DNA of 64,000 nt from Artemisia argyi (GCA_030686995.1 CM060707.1:81490972-81554971); one strand, 5' to 3'. Counted from the first letter of the stretch, positions 1 to 11,713 are shown. The notes: a model not told the origin generated them from the letters alone. Translations and numbers: made by a program.

Positions 1-1228
1 CAAAGGGTAAAAAGTGTAACTTTATTAAAGTTAAAGGTAAAATTTGGACAAAGATATTTTGTGAAATAATTATTTTACATATATAAATACATATATACTT
101 TGTAACTTAAAAATAAATATGTAACTTTACTAAAAATATTTAATTATAAATATTTTTAACGATATTATTTTCACAAAGGAATTAACATTTATTGAACACC
201 GGTTCGTATCAATGATACAAATAACTACGTAAAGTTATTTTGGAATATATTTAAGACACCCGAATCAATATCACCGTACTCGTGACATATCACATGTCAT
301 TTACGAATCAAATCTAAGACACCGATGACTATATATTTATAAGTCGCAAGTCGGAGGAATTTCATTGCTAGTCGTAGCAGTACACCATCACTTTTGAGCA
401 CCGTTGTGATTCACACACACCTATCAGGTGAGTTCATGGTCCTACATTTTTAATTGTTTTTAAACCCCGTGGGGAGATACATGCTATAAATCGAACACAA
501 GTATTTTTCTGTACGCTGTTACCACATGATATTGCCTAAGTTGACACCCGTGCTACAAGTCGCTCATATCACGAACCTTAATCACTTGCGAGTGAGCGCG
601 AATATAGTTGGTAGATCTATCGGAATGGCAGCCCACCTCCGTCAAGGTGATCACTTGGCATGAGGTGTGCTATATTCGAGGTACCATGGAAATCTGGCAC
701 ATTTCCTGTCACCGAGGGCCCCTTGTCATTTACATCCTCTGTGGTGTAGGTGATTGTTATTATCTTATTGATATGTCGAATCAATGTTAAGGCTTGCGTT
801 TCGTGAGGCTTAGGAGCAATATTTCACCAGTTTAGTTAAGACCTGTCTATCTTGGCTTGTTTATTTCAAATGCTTGACTTGTGTTCACACTATTACTATT
901 TAAACTACTATGGATTCACTCAACCTTTGTGTTAACTTTTTAAGCATGTTTATCTCAGGAAATTAGCAAGCATGGCGGCACGGAGCTGGCGAAAGGGCAC
1001 ACAGGACCTCCCTTTTTATTTCAATAACTATATCATTCTTTTCAAACTCATCACTTCTTTTGCGAAACAATTAACATTTTGGAAAAATGTTTGTAACTCT
1101 GAATACTTGAGTTTTCATGGAATGATATTGACTATCTTTTGAATTGTTTTCTATGAGTATGACTGTGTACTAAACTGTAATGACCCCGATTAGACTTCCG
1201 CTGCTTATCAAAATTTCTGGGTGTTACA
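1..1228 (-). mobile_element. Truncated LTR, large-LTR family B
   Basis: The reverse strand reads TGTAACACCC from 1228 leftward, followed by a CAGCGGAAG motif about 20 bases in. The solo LTR at 26654-29624 begins in the same way. A second shared block is the reverse complement of CATGTTTATCTCAGG near 944-958, which matches the CCTGAGATAAACATG block near 26930. The element therefore runs off the left edge of the window and its other end and TSD cannot be seen. No coding sequence was recognised. It is probably a Gypsy-type LTR; family membership is inferred only from the shared blocks. Confidence 0.7.
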
Positions 1229-2245
1229 CACACACACACTCCACAGTCCCAATTCTCACACGGACACTCCACCACCATTATCACCTCTACCGCCGCTGAA
1301 ACCCTAACTCCAACACAGTCGTCACCACCTCTTCTCTATATGGTCGTCGATCGAAACTCTAACTCCGACACCGTCATCACTACCTCTGTCGTCGATCGAA
1401 ACCCTAACTCTGGCACCGTCGTCACCGTTATCAAGTAATTGAATATAACGATTCCTTTACATATTATTCTGAAATTTTGTGCTAGTTAAAATATCATCAT
1501 ATTATAGATATGTTGTTTACAGCTGATTATGTGCTTATAAATATGTGTTGATATGTGCTTATTAAGTTATTCAATTGATCGTTAGCTTATTATATGTTTA
1601 AACCCTAGCTTAATTGATTCAGTTGAGTTATTGAGTTGATTTTATATTGGGCATTTGATAGCTCAAGTGCTGAATTGTTGTTATACTACTTCAATTTCTA
1701 AATTTAAGTGATTATTTCTAATAATTATGGTTTCAAATCTGATTTATGTTGATAGCTGAAGCTTAGGATCACTTGTGATTGACTGATTTTAGTTAAAGTT
1801 GAAATTTGATTGAATAAAATGATTATTGACTAAAAGTTGTTATGTTTGTTGTTAGATTAAAGTGTTTGTTGAATAAGGTCTAGTGAAAGCGAAATTTGTA
1901 TTTTGTTGTTTTTGCAGTTTCGACTAGTAGTAAAAAGTTATATTTCTCGAGTAGTTGTGCTTTATACTTTGGAGGTTCGGAACTTTAAATGGCAAGGTTT
2001 TGATTCTATGAACTTCTGCGTTTTAATTGATATCCGTTAAAGTGGCTAGGGACTAAGCTGATTGGACTGAAATCAGTTAAAAGTGTAGTGAACTAGTGAC
2101 ACATAAGTTTGTAACTAGTGTAGATGTTTTAAGTGGTGTCCTGGTCGCGAATAGATAATTTTCACATGTGCTGGTAGCTATGCTAATTGAGTCTAGCTGT
2201 TACACATATTGTGTTATCTAACTATATAATGACCTGTCAAATGAA

Positions 2246-3152
2246 TTAGGTGACCTTTTGATGTTATCGAATATGACACTCGATGAAAAGGTTTTGTCAA
2301 CCACACATGGTCAATTGAAGCCTCCTCTAGGGAAACATCGCCTAAAGGTTAGTTTACAAATATATTGCTTTTATTATTTCTGTATTTTTCGTTCTTGTGA
2401 GTCAAATTTTTGGTGATGATAAATATGGTATTTGGCTAAAGTGGTACACAACGGGGGCAAGTTTCAGGTATTTTTTGACATATAGACGTGTTATCAATTT
2501 TTGTACTCTAGGTTGTATAGAAGTGGACAGAATGGCAAATACTAGAGGTTCTGAAAATGGTTGGTCGGGTCACAGAATTTATAGTCTTAGTAGTCAATTG
2601 ATCCTATGTATAAGATGATTTTAGAGAATGTGTGTTAAGATGGACTTTGGACGATCTTTGACTCATTTTCTTTATAGCTATTTCTTTTATTTGACCCTTT
2701 TTACTCTTAGTGGGTCGACATTGCCACCTTTATCAAATACACATAAAAGAAAGAAACAGAAACCACCTTCTTTTGATGTCTCAATCTCCACTGCGAGTTG
2801 ATTCTTCACTTCTCATTGATGGTGATATTATCTGCCTGCAGATTGTGGAGAGCTCATTTCAGTTTTATTGAAGACTGGAAATGAAATTGTAGAGAGGAAT
2901 TAATCACTTCTAGAACCATACAAAGAGTTCTTGATCTCTTCTTTGAAGCACCACAAGTTCGTTTGTTATGTTAGTCAAATGTCAAATGGTCAACTATGAA
3001 GAATTAACTTGATTTCTATATGATAGATGTTTCTTTAACTGTGAATGTTAATTTAAACTTTCAACTACTGCAGGTACCCATATAATAATGCTTTGCATCA
3101 TCACATCGAGAGTATGATATATTCGTGCCTAGAGAGCACAAACAATACCATA
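2246..3152 (+). pseudogene. SAPS-domain (PP6 regulatory subunit-like) gene fragment
   Basis: Three exon-like blocks appear in the order expected of a plant SAPS-domain protein. Block 1 (about 2246-2347) encodes GDLLMLSNMTLDEKVL and then PPLGKHRLK, ending at an AAG|GTTAG donor. Block 2 (from 2842, after CTGCAG) encodes an SVLLKTGNE-like stretch and IQRVLDLFFE, with indels that break the frame. Block 3 (from about 3074, after CTGCAG) encodes YPYNNALHHHIESM and SCLEST. SAPS proteins are regulatory subunits of PP6-type phosphatases. Only the middle of the domain is present, in a CACTA-like element, so this is a captured, non-functional fragment. Recognition is from recalled family motifs. Confidence 0.7.
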
Positions 3153-4128
3153 AGGGCGTTTGACTATTGACCTAATTGACAGTTGACTATCTTGGATGGT
3201 ATCACGATGGGCGGTAGTGCAGGGATAGCAGTTCCTGGAATGTTTTGCATTGCAACCGACTAAACTGTATGAACTATTTCTTTCTCATCGGACTTCGATA
3301 AAAGTTGTTGACTTGCAAAATACATAATTTGTTGCGTGTTTTTAATCCTATATTGACTATGTTAAAACATCCCGTCTGCAGGTTTTTGCAACTGCACAAG
3401 TTCAAACGGGCTTCTATCCAGATTCAGGGGCTTCATTTTATCTTCTCGTCTTCCTGGTTATTTAGGTAACTTTTGGAACTCAAAATATTTGTAGCTTTCA
3501 TTCAGTTGCAATATAATTATTTAATGCTTATTATTATCATCTCTTATATTGTTTTGTGTAGGTGAATTCTTGGCCTTGACTAGATAAAAGCTTTATGGGG
3601 CTGAATTGATTGCATGTGACCTTGCTACACGCTATTTGCTAAATGCAGTATGTACTGTTTACTCCTGAATGGGTTACGTTGGGTTGTATTCTATCACTAG
3701 TGGGTCAAATGGGTCACAATTACAGATGCGCGTTAATACTTAATAGTGATACAGAATTTGACAACTTGATTCTTTAAGAGCCATTTGTAAGTGCACCAAC
3801 TTTTTTCAACATGTCATAATTACAGATGTTCAAAAAAAAGCAGGGAATGAGTTAAAAACAGTTGCTGATGCTAACAGATGCAATCGTTCTATGAATGAAG
3901 GTATGCGAAAGTATTTGTTTTATGTTATTTAGTTGCATGTAACATGTACGCAATTGTCTGAATTATACTGATCAATGACGATTTGCTGTTTTAGTAACAA
4001 TTTTTGTTACTCTTGAAAATAATGAGTTTTGTAGTGGTTTATGTGGATACGATAAGGAAGAAACAGTTCCATAAGTCTTGTACTGCATCCAGTTTGCATG
4101 TATGATGTCTTACACTTTGAAATTGTAG
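3153..4128. other. Transposon interior, no recognised gene
   Basis: This stretch lies between the two captured gene fragments. It contains intron-like T-rich sequence and several CTGCAG/TTGCAG acceptor-like sites, for example near 3376-3381. It could hold further captured exons, but I could not assign any of it. Confidence 0.4.
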
Positions 4129-4320
4129 GTGGTTACTCCTAAGATGTTGAAATTCATGCAGGATTTGCGGAAGGTACATGATATTGACGGGTTTTTATTC
4201 TCAAATATTCTTGTTCTTTCACGTTATTCACCATCTTGAGTTTTTCGTACTTGCAGGTTATTCTAGTTGGGATTGTTGGAGGATCTGACCTTGTTAAGAT
4301 ATCAGAACGGCTAGGGTCAA
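4129..4320 (+). pseudogene. Phosphomannomutase gene fragment (two exons)
   Basis: After an AG acceptor, 4129-4173 encodes VVTPKMLKFMQDLRK and ends at a GTACAT donor. After an 83-base intron ending TTGCAG, 4257-4316 encodes VILVGIVGGSDLVKISERLG. Together they match the N-terminal HAD-fold region of plant phosphomannomutase, which interconverts mannose-6-P and mannose-1-P in the cytosol on the GDP-mannose/ascorbate route. The catalytic DVDGT exon that should precede and the whole C-terminal half were not found, so this is a captured fragment. The retained intron shows that capture was from DNA rather than mRNA. Confidence 0.75.
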
Positions 4321-4699
4321 TAGGTTATATTCATCATCCTTATCTTAACAATATTCAGTAATCATACAAAACGTTAGCAGCAGCTCGCAAAGCTCCTGAA
4401 CAGCCACACTAGGAACAATGGGAAAAGACCGCTCTGAATTTTTAGCGTCTGTTGATCTTGGGAATGAAATACTTTCTACTGCTGAAGAATACTTGCTCCA
4501 AATTTTAGACATGAAATTGAGTTCCCAGCGTTTTTGTACATTTGAGATTGAGATTGTTTTAGAGATTGATATGTTTGAACTTGTTTTGTGAAATGCAATT
4601 TGTATTTGTGCAATAATTTTTTATTTTTGAGAAATGCAGAATGTATTTGTACATTGATATTGTAGTTTCTATTTGTATTTCTGTCAGATAGTGCACCCT
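4321..4699. other. Transposon interior, unassigned
   Basis: Lies between the phosphomannomutase fragment and the subterminal repeats of the CACTA-like element. A short open stretch near 4440-4520 resembles an exon, but I do not recognise it. Confidence 0.3.
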
Positions 4700-4801
4700 T
4701 TGCTGACTGAATTAACTAAACATATCTGTCATTTGTAGTGATTTGCACATTTGCTGACTGAATTAACTAAACATATCTGTCATTTGTAGTGATTTGATAC
4801 A
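4700..4801 (+). repeat. 51-bp tandem duplication
   Basis: Two nearly identical adjacent copies of a 51-base unit start TTGCTGACTGAATTAACTAA. The second begins 51 bases after the first. Each unit contains TTTGTAGTG, the same word as the CACTA terminus, so the duplication multiplies an end-like sequence in the subterminal region. Confidence 0.85.
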
Positions 4802-5016
4802 AAGCTGGTGCACCCATTAGTGACTAAAATAGTTTAGTCACTGAATCTATTTGAACTTTTGCTCACTAAACTTTTAGTAACCAAAGACTTTTAGTGATCC
4901 CTTTACTACTTACTGTTTTTCTTTTTAGTGGGAGTTAAACAAATGGCTTTTAGTGACTGTTTTGTATCTTTTGCTCACACTTGATTTAGTGAGCAAATGT
5001 CTTTAATTTTGTAGTG
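4802..5016. repeat. CACTA subterminal repeats and terminus
   Basis: At least six variants of TTTAGTGAC / TTTAGTGAG / CTTTTAGTG occur in both orientations, ending in TTTTGTAGTG at 5016. In CACTA elements such subterminal repeats bind the transposase. A run of about 23 T follows directly outside. Confidence 0.6.
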
Positions 5017-5189
5017 GCTCTTTTTTTTTTTTTTTTTTTTTTTGAAACTTTTTTTGGGAGAAAGCATGTACTAATTATTCTAAAATATTTATGTTTATGT
5101 CAATGTTTTTAGATTAATATGGGTAAAGATATAAAACATTATAGATTTGATATATTTTGAAATTTTGAAAATTATCGTACGTTAAATTT

Positions 5190-6500
5190 TAATCTTTTAT
5201 AATAACATTTACGTAATTATGGATATTATTATCTTAAAAATGGGTTAGATTTGATTTTTTAAAAATCACATAAATTTATTTATTTTTTTTTTTGGAAAAT
5301 TTGGTATATGAACATAAATTAAAGGTAAAACTTACAAAATTGAGTTTGTAAGTACTTTTGTTGATTGCTTTCCATATGTACGTAATTATAGATATTATTC
5401 TTCTAAGAATGAGTTATATTTAATTTTTAAAAAATCATATAACTTTCTTTAGATGAAAGATTTGGTATACGAATATAAATTAAAGGTAAAACATAAACAA
5501 TTTGATTTTTATCTACTTTCTAAACAAACATCACACATACTTGTGAAATTGAACAATATTAAAAAAAATAATAATAAATAAATAAATAAAAAATAAATAA
5601 ATAAATTATGCATGTTACAAAAATTAGTGAATACAAATATCTTAATCTTGATATGACACACTTAATTCTCAATATAAAAATAAACCAAAAAACATTATTA
5701 AGATGTGAAAATAAAATAATTGAATAAATATGTTGATGATGTATCTTCTGAACAAATATCATCATGCACATGTACAATCCTATAATATAAACAAACACAA
5801 TAAAAACATTAAGGTTAGTATAAATGTACACATAAGATTCGTCAAACTTAACAATATAAAAAACATAATGAAAAGAATATGATGTAACATCTAAAAAACA
5901 CATCAGAAACATATAAAAAAATCATAACAAAATAATACTACATAAACATTTGGGTTAGTTAGATTTGTAAAATTTAACAATATAAAAAAACATGAAAAAT
6001 ATTTATAACATACCATATGAATTAACTATGCTACTATTAGTTTTTTTTATGTTGGTAGTTTTCAAGCAACCTAGAGATTAAAAGCAAAAAAAATAATAGA
6101 AAAAAAACCTACAAAAACAAGAATAACTAATCATAAGTATTAGTGCATGATTGTATGTGAAAATAACAGAAACATATCTACATACGCACGCAAGAATTAA
6201 TAAGGCTTTAAAAACATACATACCTTATTGCTAAGTGGTTAATAAAATCTACAAAAACACATCAGAGTCATTAGGGTTAACATAAATGTACAAAGAAAAT
6301 TTGTAAAATTTAACAATAATAAAAAGAATACGATGTAACATCTACAAAAACACAATAAAAACATTATTGTTAGCATAAATATACAAATTAAAAATTGACA
6401 TATAAAAAAAAAGTTAGCATAATGTACAAATATATTCGTAAAAATTTAACAATATTAATAAAACATGGATAATATTTGATAACGTACCAAATGAATATGC
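5190..6500. repeat. Degenerate AT-rich direct-repeat array
   Basis: Two blocks starting ACGTAATTATGGATATTA (about 5211) and ACGTAATTATAGATATTA (about 5381) share about 130 bases with substitutions, a period near 170. Between about 5795 and 6480 at least four degenerate copies of a unit containing TTAGCATAAATGTACA and TAAAATTTAACAATAT recur. No gene is visible. The apparent open frames on the minus strand are low-complexity Phe/Ile/Tyr stretches caused by AT richness. Confidence 0.5.
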
Positions 6501-6545
6501 CATATTATGATTAGTTTCTTAGTTTTCAAGAAACCTAACGACGAC

Positions 6546-6546
<1 letters not shown>

Positions 6547-6609
<63 letters not shown>
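6547..6609. repeat. (TAA)n microsatellite
   Basis: About 21 uninterrupted copies of a TAA/AAT triplet. The poly-Leu open frame on the minus strand through this tract is a translation artefact. Confidence 0.95.
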
Positions 6610-6612
<3 letters not shown>

Positions 6613-7673
6613 CTAAAAAAGAAAAGAAAAAACCTATTTGCCGTGGCATGTATAATAATCAATTGAGATTCCAATAGATGATATATGAATGTGACACACT
6701 TGCTGGTAATGTTATTATTAACATTAAATAATATTGGTTGGGCATTACGACTAAAACAAATTCACGTACTGCATCTTCTGTTTTAGAATTCCGATTAAAT
6801 ATCCTATAATAAATACATAAGATTTATAATATAAAAAGATCAAAGTAGTTACTTACAACTGAATGAAGATGCAATTATGAGAGCTACTGGTAATTGCTCA
6901 CGTAGCTTTTTCGTTGGTATGTAGATGCAATGAATGAGGGGTAGGATTTGTGTCAACTATAAATTCGGAAAAGATATGGCAAAATAAAGATATATTATAC
7001 AAATTTAGTACTTACCACACTTTATTTTTTATGAAAATATTCTGTTTTAATTTTTAGCAAAAACTTTATCAGAATCTAATTTTTAGCACGGAAGTTTTAT
7101 GAATTACATCATTTTATTAAGTTTTTTTATTCGCGATTTCGATACGTCTATGTTTTGAAAGATTTTTAGAAAACTCCTATAATTACCCTATTTTTTTCTC
7201 AATTAGAAGCTCAATTAACTAATAAAAGGGCTCGATTTGAAAATCAAGCCCTCTCATTAGTTAATCGAATCCCTCAATTTGGCAAAAAGTGAGTTCTCAT
7301 ATTATATAAAAGATTGTCTTGTTATTATTCAAATCACTCGATCACGAACGAGATCCGATTCTCTATTTCACACCTCGTCAGAACTTAACGACCCGAGAAA
7401 ATATTATAATCTTGTAGGCGCAAGTGATTTGACCTCTTTGACTATCCTCGGTTAATTTGGACATATCCATTTGTTGCTAATCATGTTTCTTCTTAAAACA
7501 CATATTGGAGACTATATACGAAACATGTCTATCATTATATATTCTTTTATAAAATTGTTACGCTACTCATAGTAAGGGGATTCAATCTCCCCAATTTTTC
7601 CTGTCATGTCAGCTTTTTTTCTTCAGCGACCTGCAATTGATTGGGTACCCCAGTAAAGTCGACCTTAATAATA
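6610..7673. other. AT-rich intergenic DNA
   Basis: No gene or complete element was recognised. A short inverted pair around GGGCTCGATTTGAAAATCAAGCCC (about 7227-7250) forms a small hairpin of unknown origin. Confidence 0.4.
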
Positions 7674-7929
7674 CTCCCTCCGTCCCATAATAATTGTCCA
7701 CTTTGACTTTTTTTAGTCTTTCTTGTTCAACTTTGACTATTAATATTTTTATTTGTGTTATATAATACTTGATAAACATTATACCAAATGAAAATGCATT
7801 TAAAACTCAATCTATTCATATAATTTTCATCAAGTATTATATTACACAAATAAATATATTTATGGTTAAAGTTAAATAAAAAAAGACTTAAAAAAATCAA
7901 AGTGGACAATTATTATGAGACGGAGATAG
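7674..7929. mobile_element. Stowaway-type MITE (Tc1/mariner)
   Basis: The element begins CTCCCTCCGTCCCATAATAA and ends with the degenerate complement (ATTATGAGACGGAGATAG). It is flanked by TA on both sides. The first 30 bases pair with the last 30, and much of the interior is also self-complementary. Length (256 bp), terminal sequence and TA duplication all match Stowaway MITEs. It is non-coding. Confidence 0.92.
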
Positions 7930-7931
7930 TA

Positions 7932-8344
7932 TTAATTAGAAAGTGTGAGTTTTGTTTTTATGTGTGTATGTTACTCAGTCGTATACACGACCCATTTTAT
8001 TTTTTTGTCCTACGATCGAATCACCACAATAAACACGATCGAATGAAATCGATCGCATAACTCGATCCCCTATTCCTTCTGTGAGTAGCCTTAGTCCATT
8101 TTACTTTTTTCTGCAATAAATTCTTAAATACGGAGTAGGTCTTATAATGAACATAAATATTATAACGTGTTTACAGTTTTATACAACGCCCATGAATTTT
8201 GAGATCTTAAAAAGCTAAGGCATTAGACGGTCATTCATCTCACCCACCCTCGAAGACAACCATTATAAGATGTGAGAATAGTGGTCGTGTGTTCTCATAC
8301 TACAAACATTACATTATGAGAAAATTAAAAATATAAGATTCATC
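7932..8344. other. Intergenic DNA, no feature seen
   Basis: Moderately AT-rich sequence between the Stowaway element and the LINE 3' end. No gene or complete repeat was recognised. Confidence 0.4.
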
Positions 8345-9553
8345 TAGTTTCTTTTGGAACGACAATGATATTATTAAAAAGCCACGAGGCAGAAAAAGAG
8401 AAATACAATAAAAGGCTCCGAGCTAGAGCGAAAAAAGAAAAGAAAATAAGAGAGAAAAAGCTAAGAAAATCAAAACACAAATAACAAATTAAGATGCCTA
8501 TAAAATCTATGGAGGTCTCATTTGAGCTGGAGAATGACTCCACTGATTCCATGTAACCCGATACTTAGAGGCCCTGTTCGAAACACATAGTATAGAAATT
8601 CTTTGAACCACGGGAAATATATCTTCATCACAAAAAACAATCCTCTCATCCACCGATGTTGCGTGACAAATTTTGTTTCCCCGATTCCATATATGCCAAA
8701 GAGGTGTTAAGCAAACTCTGTGAAAAGCTCTACTAACCCATTTGTCTTTAAGGAACTCGAATGATACCATGAGAATGTTAGGCAACGAGGGGTTAAACAA
8801 CGCGGGGGATCCCCACCAACTCCAAAATTTGACCCAAAGGCTCTTTACTCTAGGGCATGAAAGCAAACAGTGGTCCATATTTTCATTAACCAATCCACAA
8901 AAAGCACATATAGAAGAGGAGAGCTGAACTCCACGTTGCATTAAATTGTCACTTGTTGGGAGACATTTTAAAGCAACTCACCAAGTGCAAATATTTACCT
9001 TCCGAGGAACCCAAGAATTCAACCTAAAAGACAGAGAATCTACTTTGCGAACAAAGAGTTTATTGTGGATGGCTTTGCACACTGACCTGACAAAAAATTT
9101 ACCTAAATCTTCCAAGGCCCAAGTCGTTTTTCTCGGTTGAAGAATCAAGAACAAGCCCGTTGATAAGAAAATTTAACGAGGAAAGATCACCAAGTGCTCG
9201 ACCCGCACGATGTCTTCTCTAGTTCCAATTCCCTTGCCATATATCAGATATTTTAGACCGTCTATTGGCAACAAGGCAATTTTCATTCATTTCTAGAGCA
9301 TACAACCGAGGGAAACGAAACTTTAAAGGGCCAATATCTTTAAGCCGAGAATCATGCCAGAAAAGGGTTTGTCTACCATTTGAAATTTTCTTGACAATGA
9401 GATTACTAATAGAAATGTCAAACTAGCTAAACTGAGAACAACTCCCAGTGATACTAACCCAAACACTTGAACTATGCCCCGAACCCCTGTTAACATCGAA
9501 GCCCCCATCTAGACCATCGATCTTACTGATAACCTTCCTCCACAATGTGTCTT
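8345..9553 (-). pseudogene. LINE 3' part: RT C-terminus and zf-RVT domain
   Basis: The minus strand encodes the C-terminal part of a plant non-LTR (LINE/L1-type) polyprotein, broken by stop codons and small indels. Downstream of the RT comes LWRKVISKIDGLDGG, then WHDSRLKDIGPLKFRFPRLY. An RVT zinc-binding domain follows at 8507-8941, with CAFCG, then HCLLSCPRVKSLW and LWHIWNRGN. The 3' end is near 8345, after TTAATAATATC and a short A-rich tail on the minus strand. The 5' continuation lies at 38412-39120; the two halves were separated by the Copia element at 9554-38411. Confidence 0.85.
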
Positions 9554-10072
9554 TGTTGGATCGATATACTCTAACCAAACTAACTATGTAGCTTGTAATA
9601 GGTTTAACAATCTTGAACAAATCCAAAACTATTAATATTGAAACACTGATATAACTTTATTAAGTATGCGGAATCTACTTCAACAAAGCTAAGAAGAACT
9701 TCAATGATTATATTAAAACCAAACTTTGAACCTGCTTTCTATACAGATTCACTAACAACCCTAATAACTCTTTAATCGTATTCTAAAGTATTCGTACTAA
9801 TAAGCATATGTCTAATACCATCCTAAGGCTCCTTTTATAGGCACAAGAAAAACCTTAAGTCGGTTTACAATACTTGAACGACAAGTAAACTAATTCTAAA
9901 CTAATTCTAGAATATTCTAATAACTTTGCATTACAATCCTTTCACGATGTTGCATAATAGTCCTTTATCATAGAAGTACTTTAACTTTCTTCATGTACGA
10001 GCAGTACTTTGACTTTTCAACATAAGCAGTACTTTGATCTTCAGAAGTACTTTTGATCTTCATATCCCAACA
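9554..10072 (-). repeat. Sirevirus 3' LTR
   Basis: 519 bp, ends TGTTGG / CCAACA. The reverse complement of the promoter word TATAAAAG lies at 9832-9839. It differs from the 5' LTR by roughly a dozen substitutions and one 11-base indel. The left half (plus coordinates 9980-10060) carries four AGTACTTT-type words in the pattern described in the findings. Confidence 0.95.
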
Positions 10073-10083
10073 ATCCTCCCCTA
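10073..10083 (-). other. Polypurine tract of the Sirevirus
   Basis: The minus strand reads AGGGGAGGAT directly before the TGTTGGGATATG start of the 3' LTR. This is the expected plus-strand DNA primer site. Confidence 0.85.
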
Positions 10084-11069
10084 ACTTGTATTCTACTTGC
10101 TTGATGATACGTGGGAATCGCACCAGGCTTTACCTCTCGAGGGATCTCGAGAAGCTTACAACCCCCACCAGGCAGTGTACCTGATCGTTGTAGTATAGTA
10201 TAGTGACAAGTACCGGGGGATTGATCGTTCAACTCAGGAATAGTGTCACTAGGATTAGAAAGCCTAAAAACTAGGTCAAGAGGTGAGGGATGATTCTTTT
10301 TGTATTTTTATATTTTTATAAAAGCAATTAAAATCTCGGTTTTAGAAGAGTGGGCGGAATTAGTTGCTAATCAACTAACCCAAATTAACTAAGATGCAAT
10401 CAAAATAAAATAACAAAAATGAAATGAAATCTAATTAAACTAGTGGTGTAAACAATGATGGGGAAAGTTGTGTTTACTTAGGTTTCATTACTTCCTAGAT
10501 ATCTTTTACAGTTTGATAATTTGTTACAATTGCATGGATGACGGGTCGTATTCCTTAATACTAGTCGTAGGGCCGTATACAATATTCCCTAACTCTATAG
10601 GATCCTACTTCACTCCTATGTCGAGCCGTTAGAAGCTCTTAACATGGGATCATTAGAATTCTCCTACGCATTAAATACAACCAAAAATCATAGTACACCT
10701 CTGATCATGTTTCTTAAGACGTTCAAGCATGTTACCAATGGAAGTCTGTCAGTTTTCTTAGGCCTAACATTGAATACAATCATCCGTAACAACTATAAAC
10801 AAACAATCAACCCATAATTAACATCTAGGTTTCACTACATCTAAGCAAACACAAAAGAGATCTAGCCGAGCATGTTAAATTGAAGACAAGTGTAAGATAT
10901 ATTCAAGCAACACATAGACATATTGATTGAATTGAAAGAGTACTTATCTCAAATTGACATGAAAAGTTCAAAGGGTTGAAACCCTTGAAAAAGCTGAAAA
11001 AATTCGACCTAGGGTTTCTCCCTCAAAGTTGCCCTAAAAGTTACACACAATGAATGAAAATTGCAAAAC

Positions 11070-11077
11070 TATATATA
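11070..11077 (-). promoter_or_regulatory. TATA box of solo LTR A1
   Basis: TATATATA on the minus strand lies directly downstream of the TGACG palindrome array, at the same position relative to the array as in copy 2. Confidence 0.6.
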
Positions 11078-11089
11078 GATTTTATAGGG

Positions 11090-11345
11090 TGATGGCGTCA
11101 AGAAGGAAATTCTGACGCCGTCAACTCGCCGCCCATAATGAAATCGGATTGCCTAGATCCACTTTTGATGTCGTCATGTGTAATTTTGTTCTGGGCCGTC
11201 ACTAACATTTGGACCATGACGGCCTATGGTGACGCCGTCATGTCCCTAGTACACAACTCTCTGGACCGTCACGGACTTTATCCACTTCCACCTCTTGTAT
11301 TACTCTTGACGCCATCATTAAGAAACTTGTGACGCCGTCAGGTAC
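11090..11345 (-). promoter_or_regulatory. TGACG/CGTCA palindrome array in LTR A1
   Basis: About ten TGACG or CGTCA half-sites occur in 255 bases, several as the near-palindromes TGACGCCGTCA or TGACGGCGTCA. TGACG is the core bound by TGA-class bZIP factors (as-1-like elements). The location just upstream of the TATA box fits an enhancer. Function is inferred. Confidence 0.55.
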
Positions 11346-11551
11346 TGTTCCCAGCAAGGAAAATTATGACTTTGCCATTTTCTTCACTTTTATGCTCCAA
11401 AAACGTCCAAAATGCTTCCTTTTCCAGATTTCACTCCAAAAGTACCTAAAATGACAAAAGGAACGATTTAGGGCAATATTTGATCAAATAAATTCGAATT
11501 CGGGCTAAAATGACCCCCTAAAAACGGTTCATTTTTTGCCTCATCACTTGA

Positions 11552-11713
11552 CTTCAAGTTTCTTTGTAATTCTTTAACATTAACATCTTTATCTTCAAGG
11601 AAAGATTGAATCTTTATCTTCTTTCTGACTTGTGTATCAAAGTACTTTTCATCAGCAACAGATGACATCTTCACAGCAACTATTCTTTTCAGCAAATCAG
11701 CAACATATGGCAA
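11552..11713 (-). pseudogene. Small sense ORF at the end of the Sirevirus, cut by solo LTR A1
   Basis: The minus-strand frame from an ATG at 11713 encodes about 54 residues rich in Lys/Glu/Val (MPYVADLLKRIVAVKMSS at the start) up to the CTTGA target site. Across the solo LTR the frame meets a TAG stop within a few codons, just before the polypurine tract. So the original ORF ended here almost intact. It could be the C-terminus of the extra ORF at 12444-15180 or a small separate frame. No function is known to me. Confidence 0.4.

Larger units (their letters stand above)
1229..5016. mobile_element. CACTA-like transposon end with captured gene fragments
   Basis: The right edge reads TTTTGTAGTG, the complement of CACTACAAAA, the classic CACTA-superfamily terminus. 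Inside it lie many subterminal copies of TTTAGTGA/TTTTAGTG between about 4800 and 5000, as expected of CACTA ends. The interior holds pieces of at least two unrelated host genes with their introns (SAPS-like at 2246-3152, phosphomannomutase at 4129-4320), so this looks like a gene-capturing (Pack-type) copy. No transposase was recognised. The matching left terminus was not found; it may lie beyond the LTR at 1-1228 or off the window. The segment 1245-1440 has CCCTAACTC / GTCGTCGATCGAAACCC repeats and no recognised gene. Confidence 0.6.
10105..11546 (-). mobile_element. Solo LTR, family A, copy 1
   Basis: On the minus strand this runs TGATGAGGCA...GTATCA, 1442 bp. The 5-bp TSD CTTGA flanks it at 10100-10104 and 11547-11551. 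No internal region or second LTR is present, so it is a solo LTR left by recombination. It matches copy 2 at 26616-31001 in inverse orientation. Near its 3' end (10184-10220) it carries a stretch like the 5' half of tRNA-Asp. A block of TGACG/CGTCA palindromes (11090-11345) precedes the TATA box at 11070-11077. Confidence 0.93.

Noticed and set aside
6455..6649. Poly-leucine minus-strand ORF
   Set aside because: It is the translation of the (TAA)n microsatellite.
10184..10235. A real tRNA-Asp gene
   Set aside because: Only the first 30 or so bases resemble tRNA-Asp. There is a 5-base duplication, and no anticodon arm, T arm or acceptor 3' half follows.
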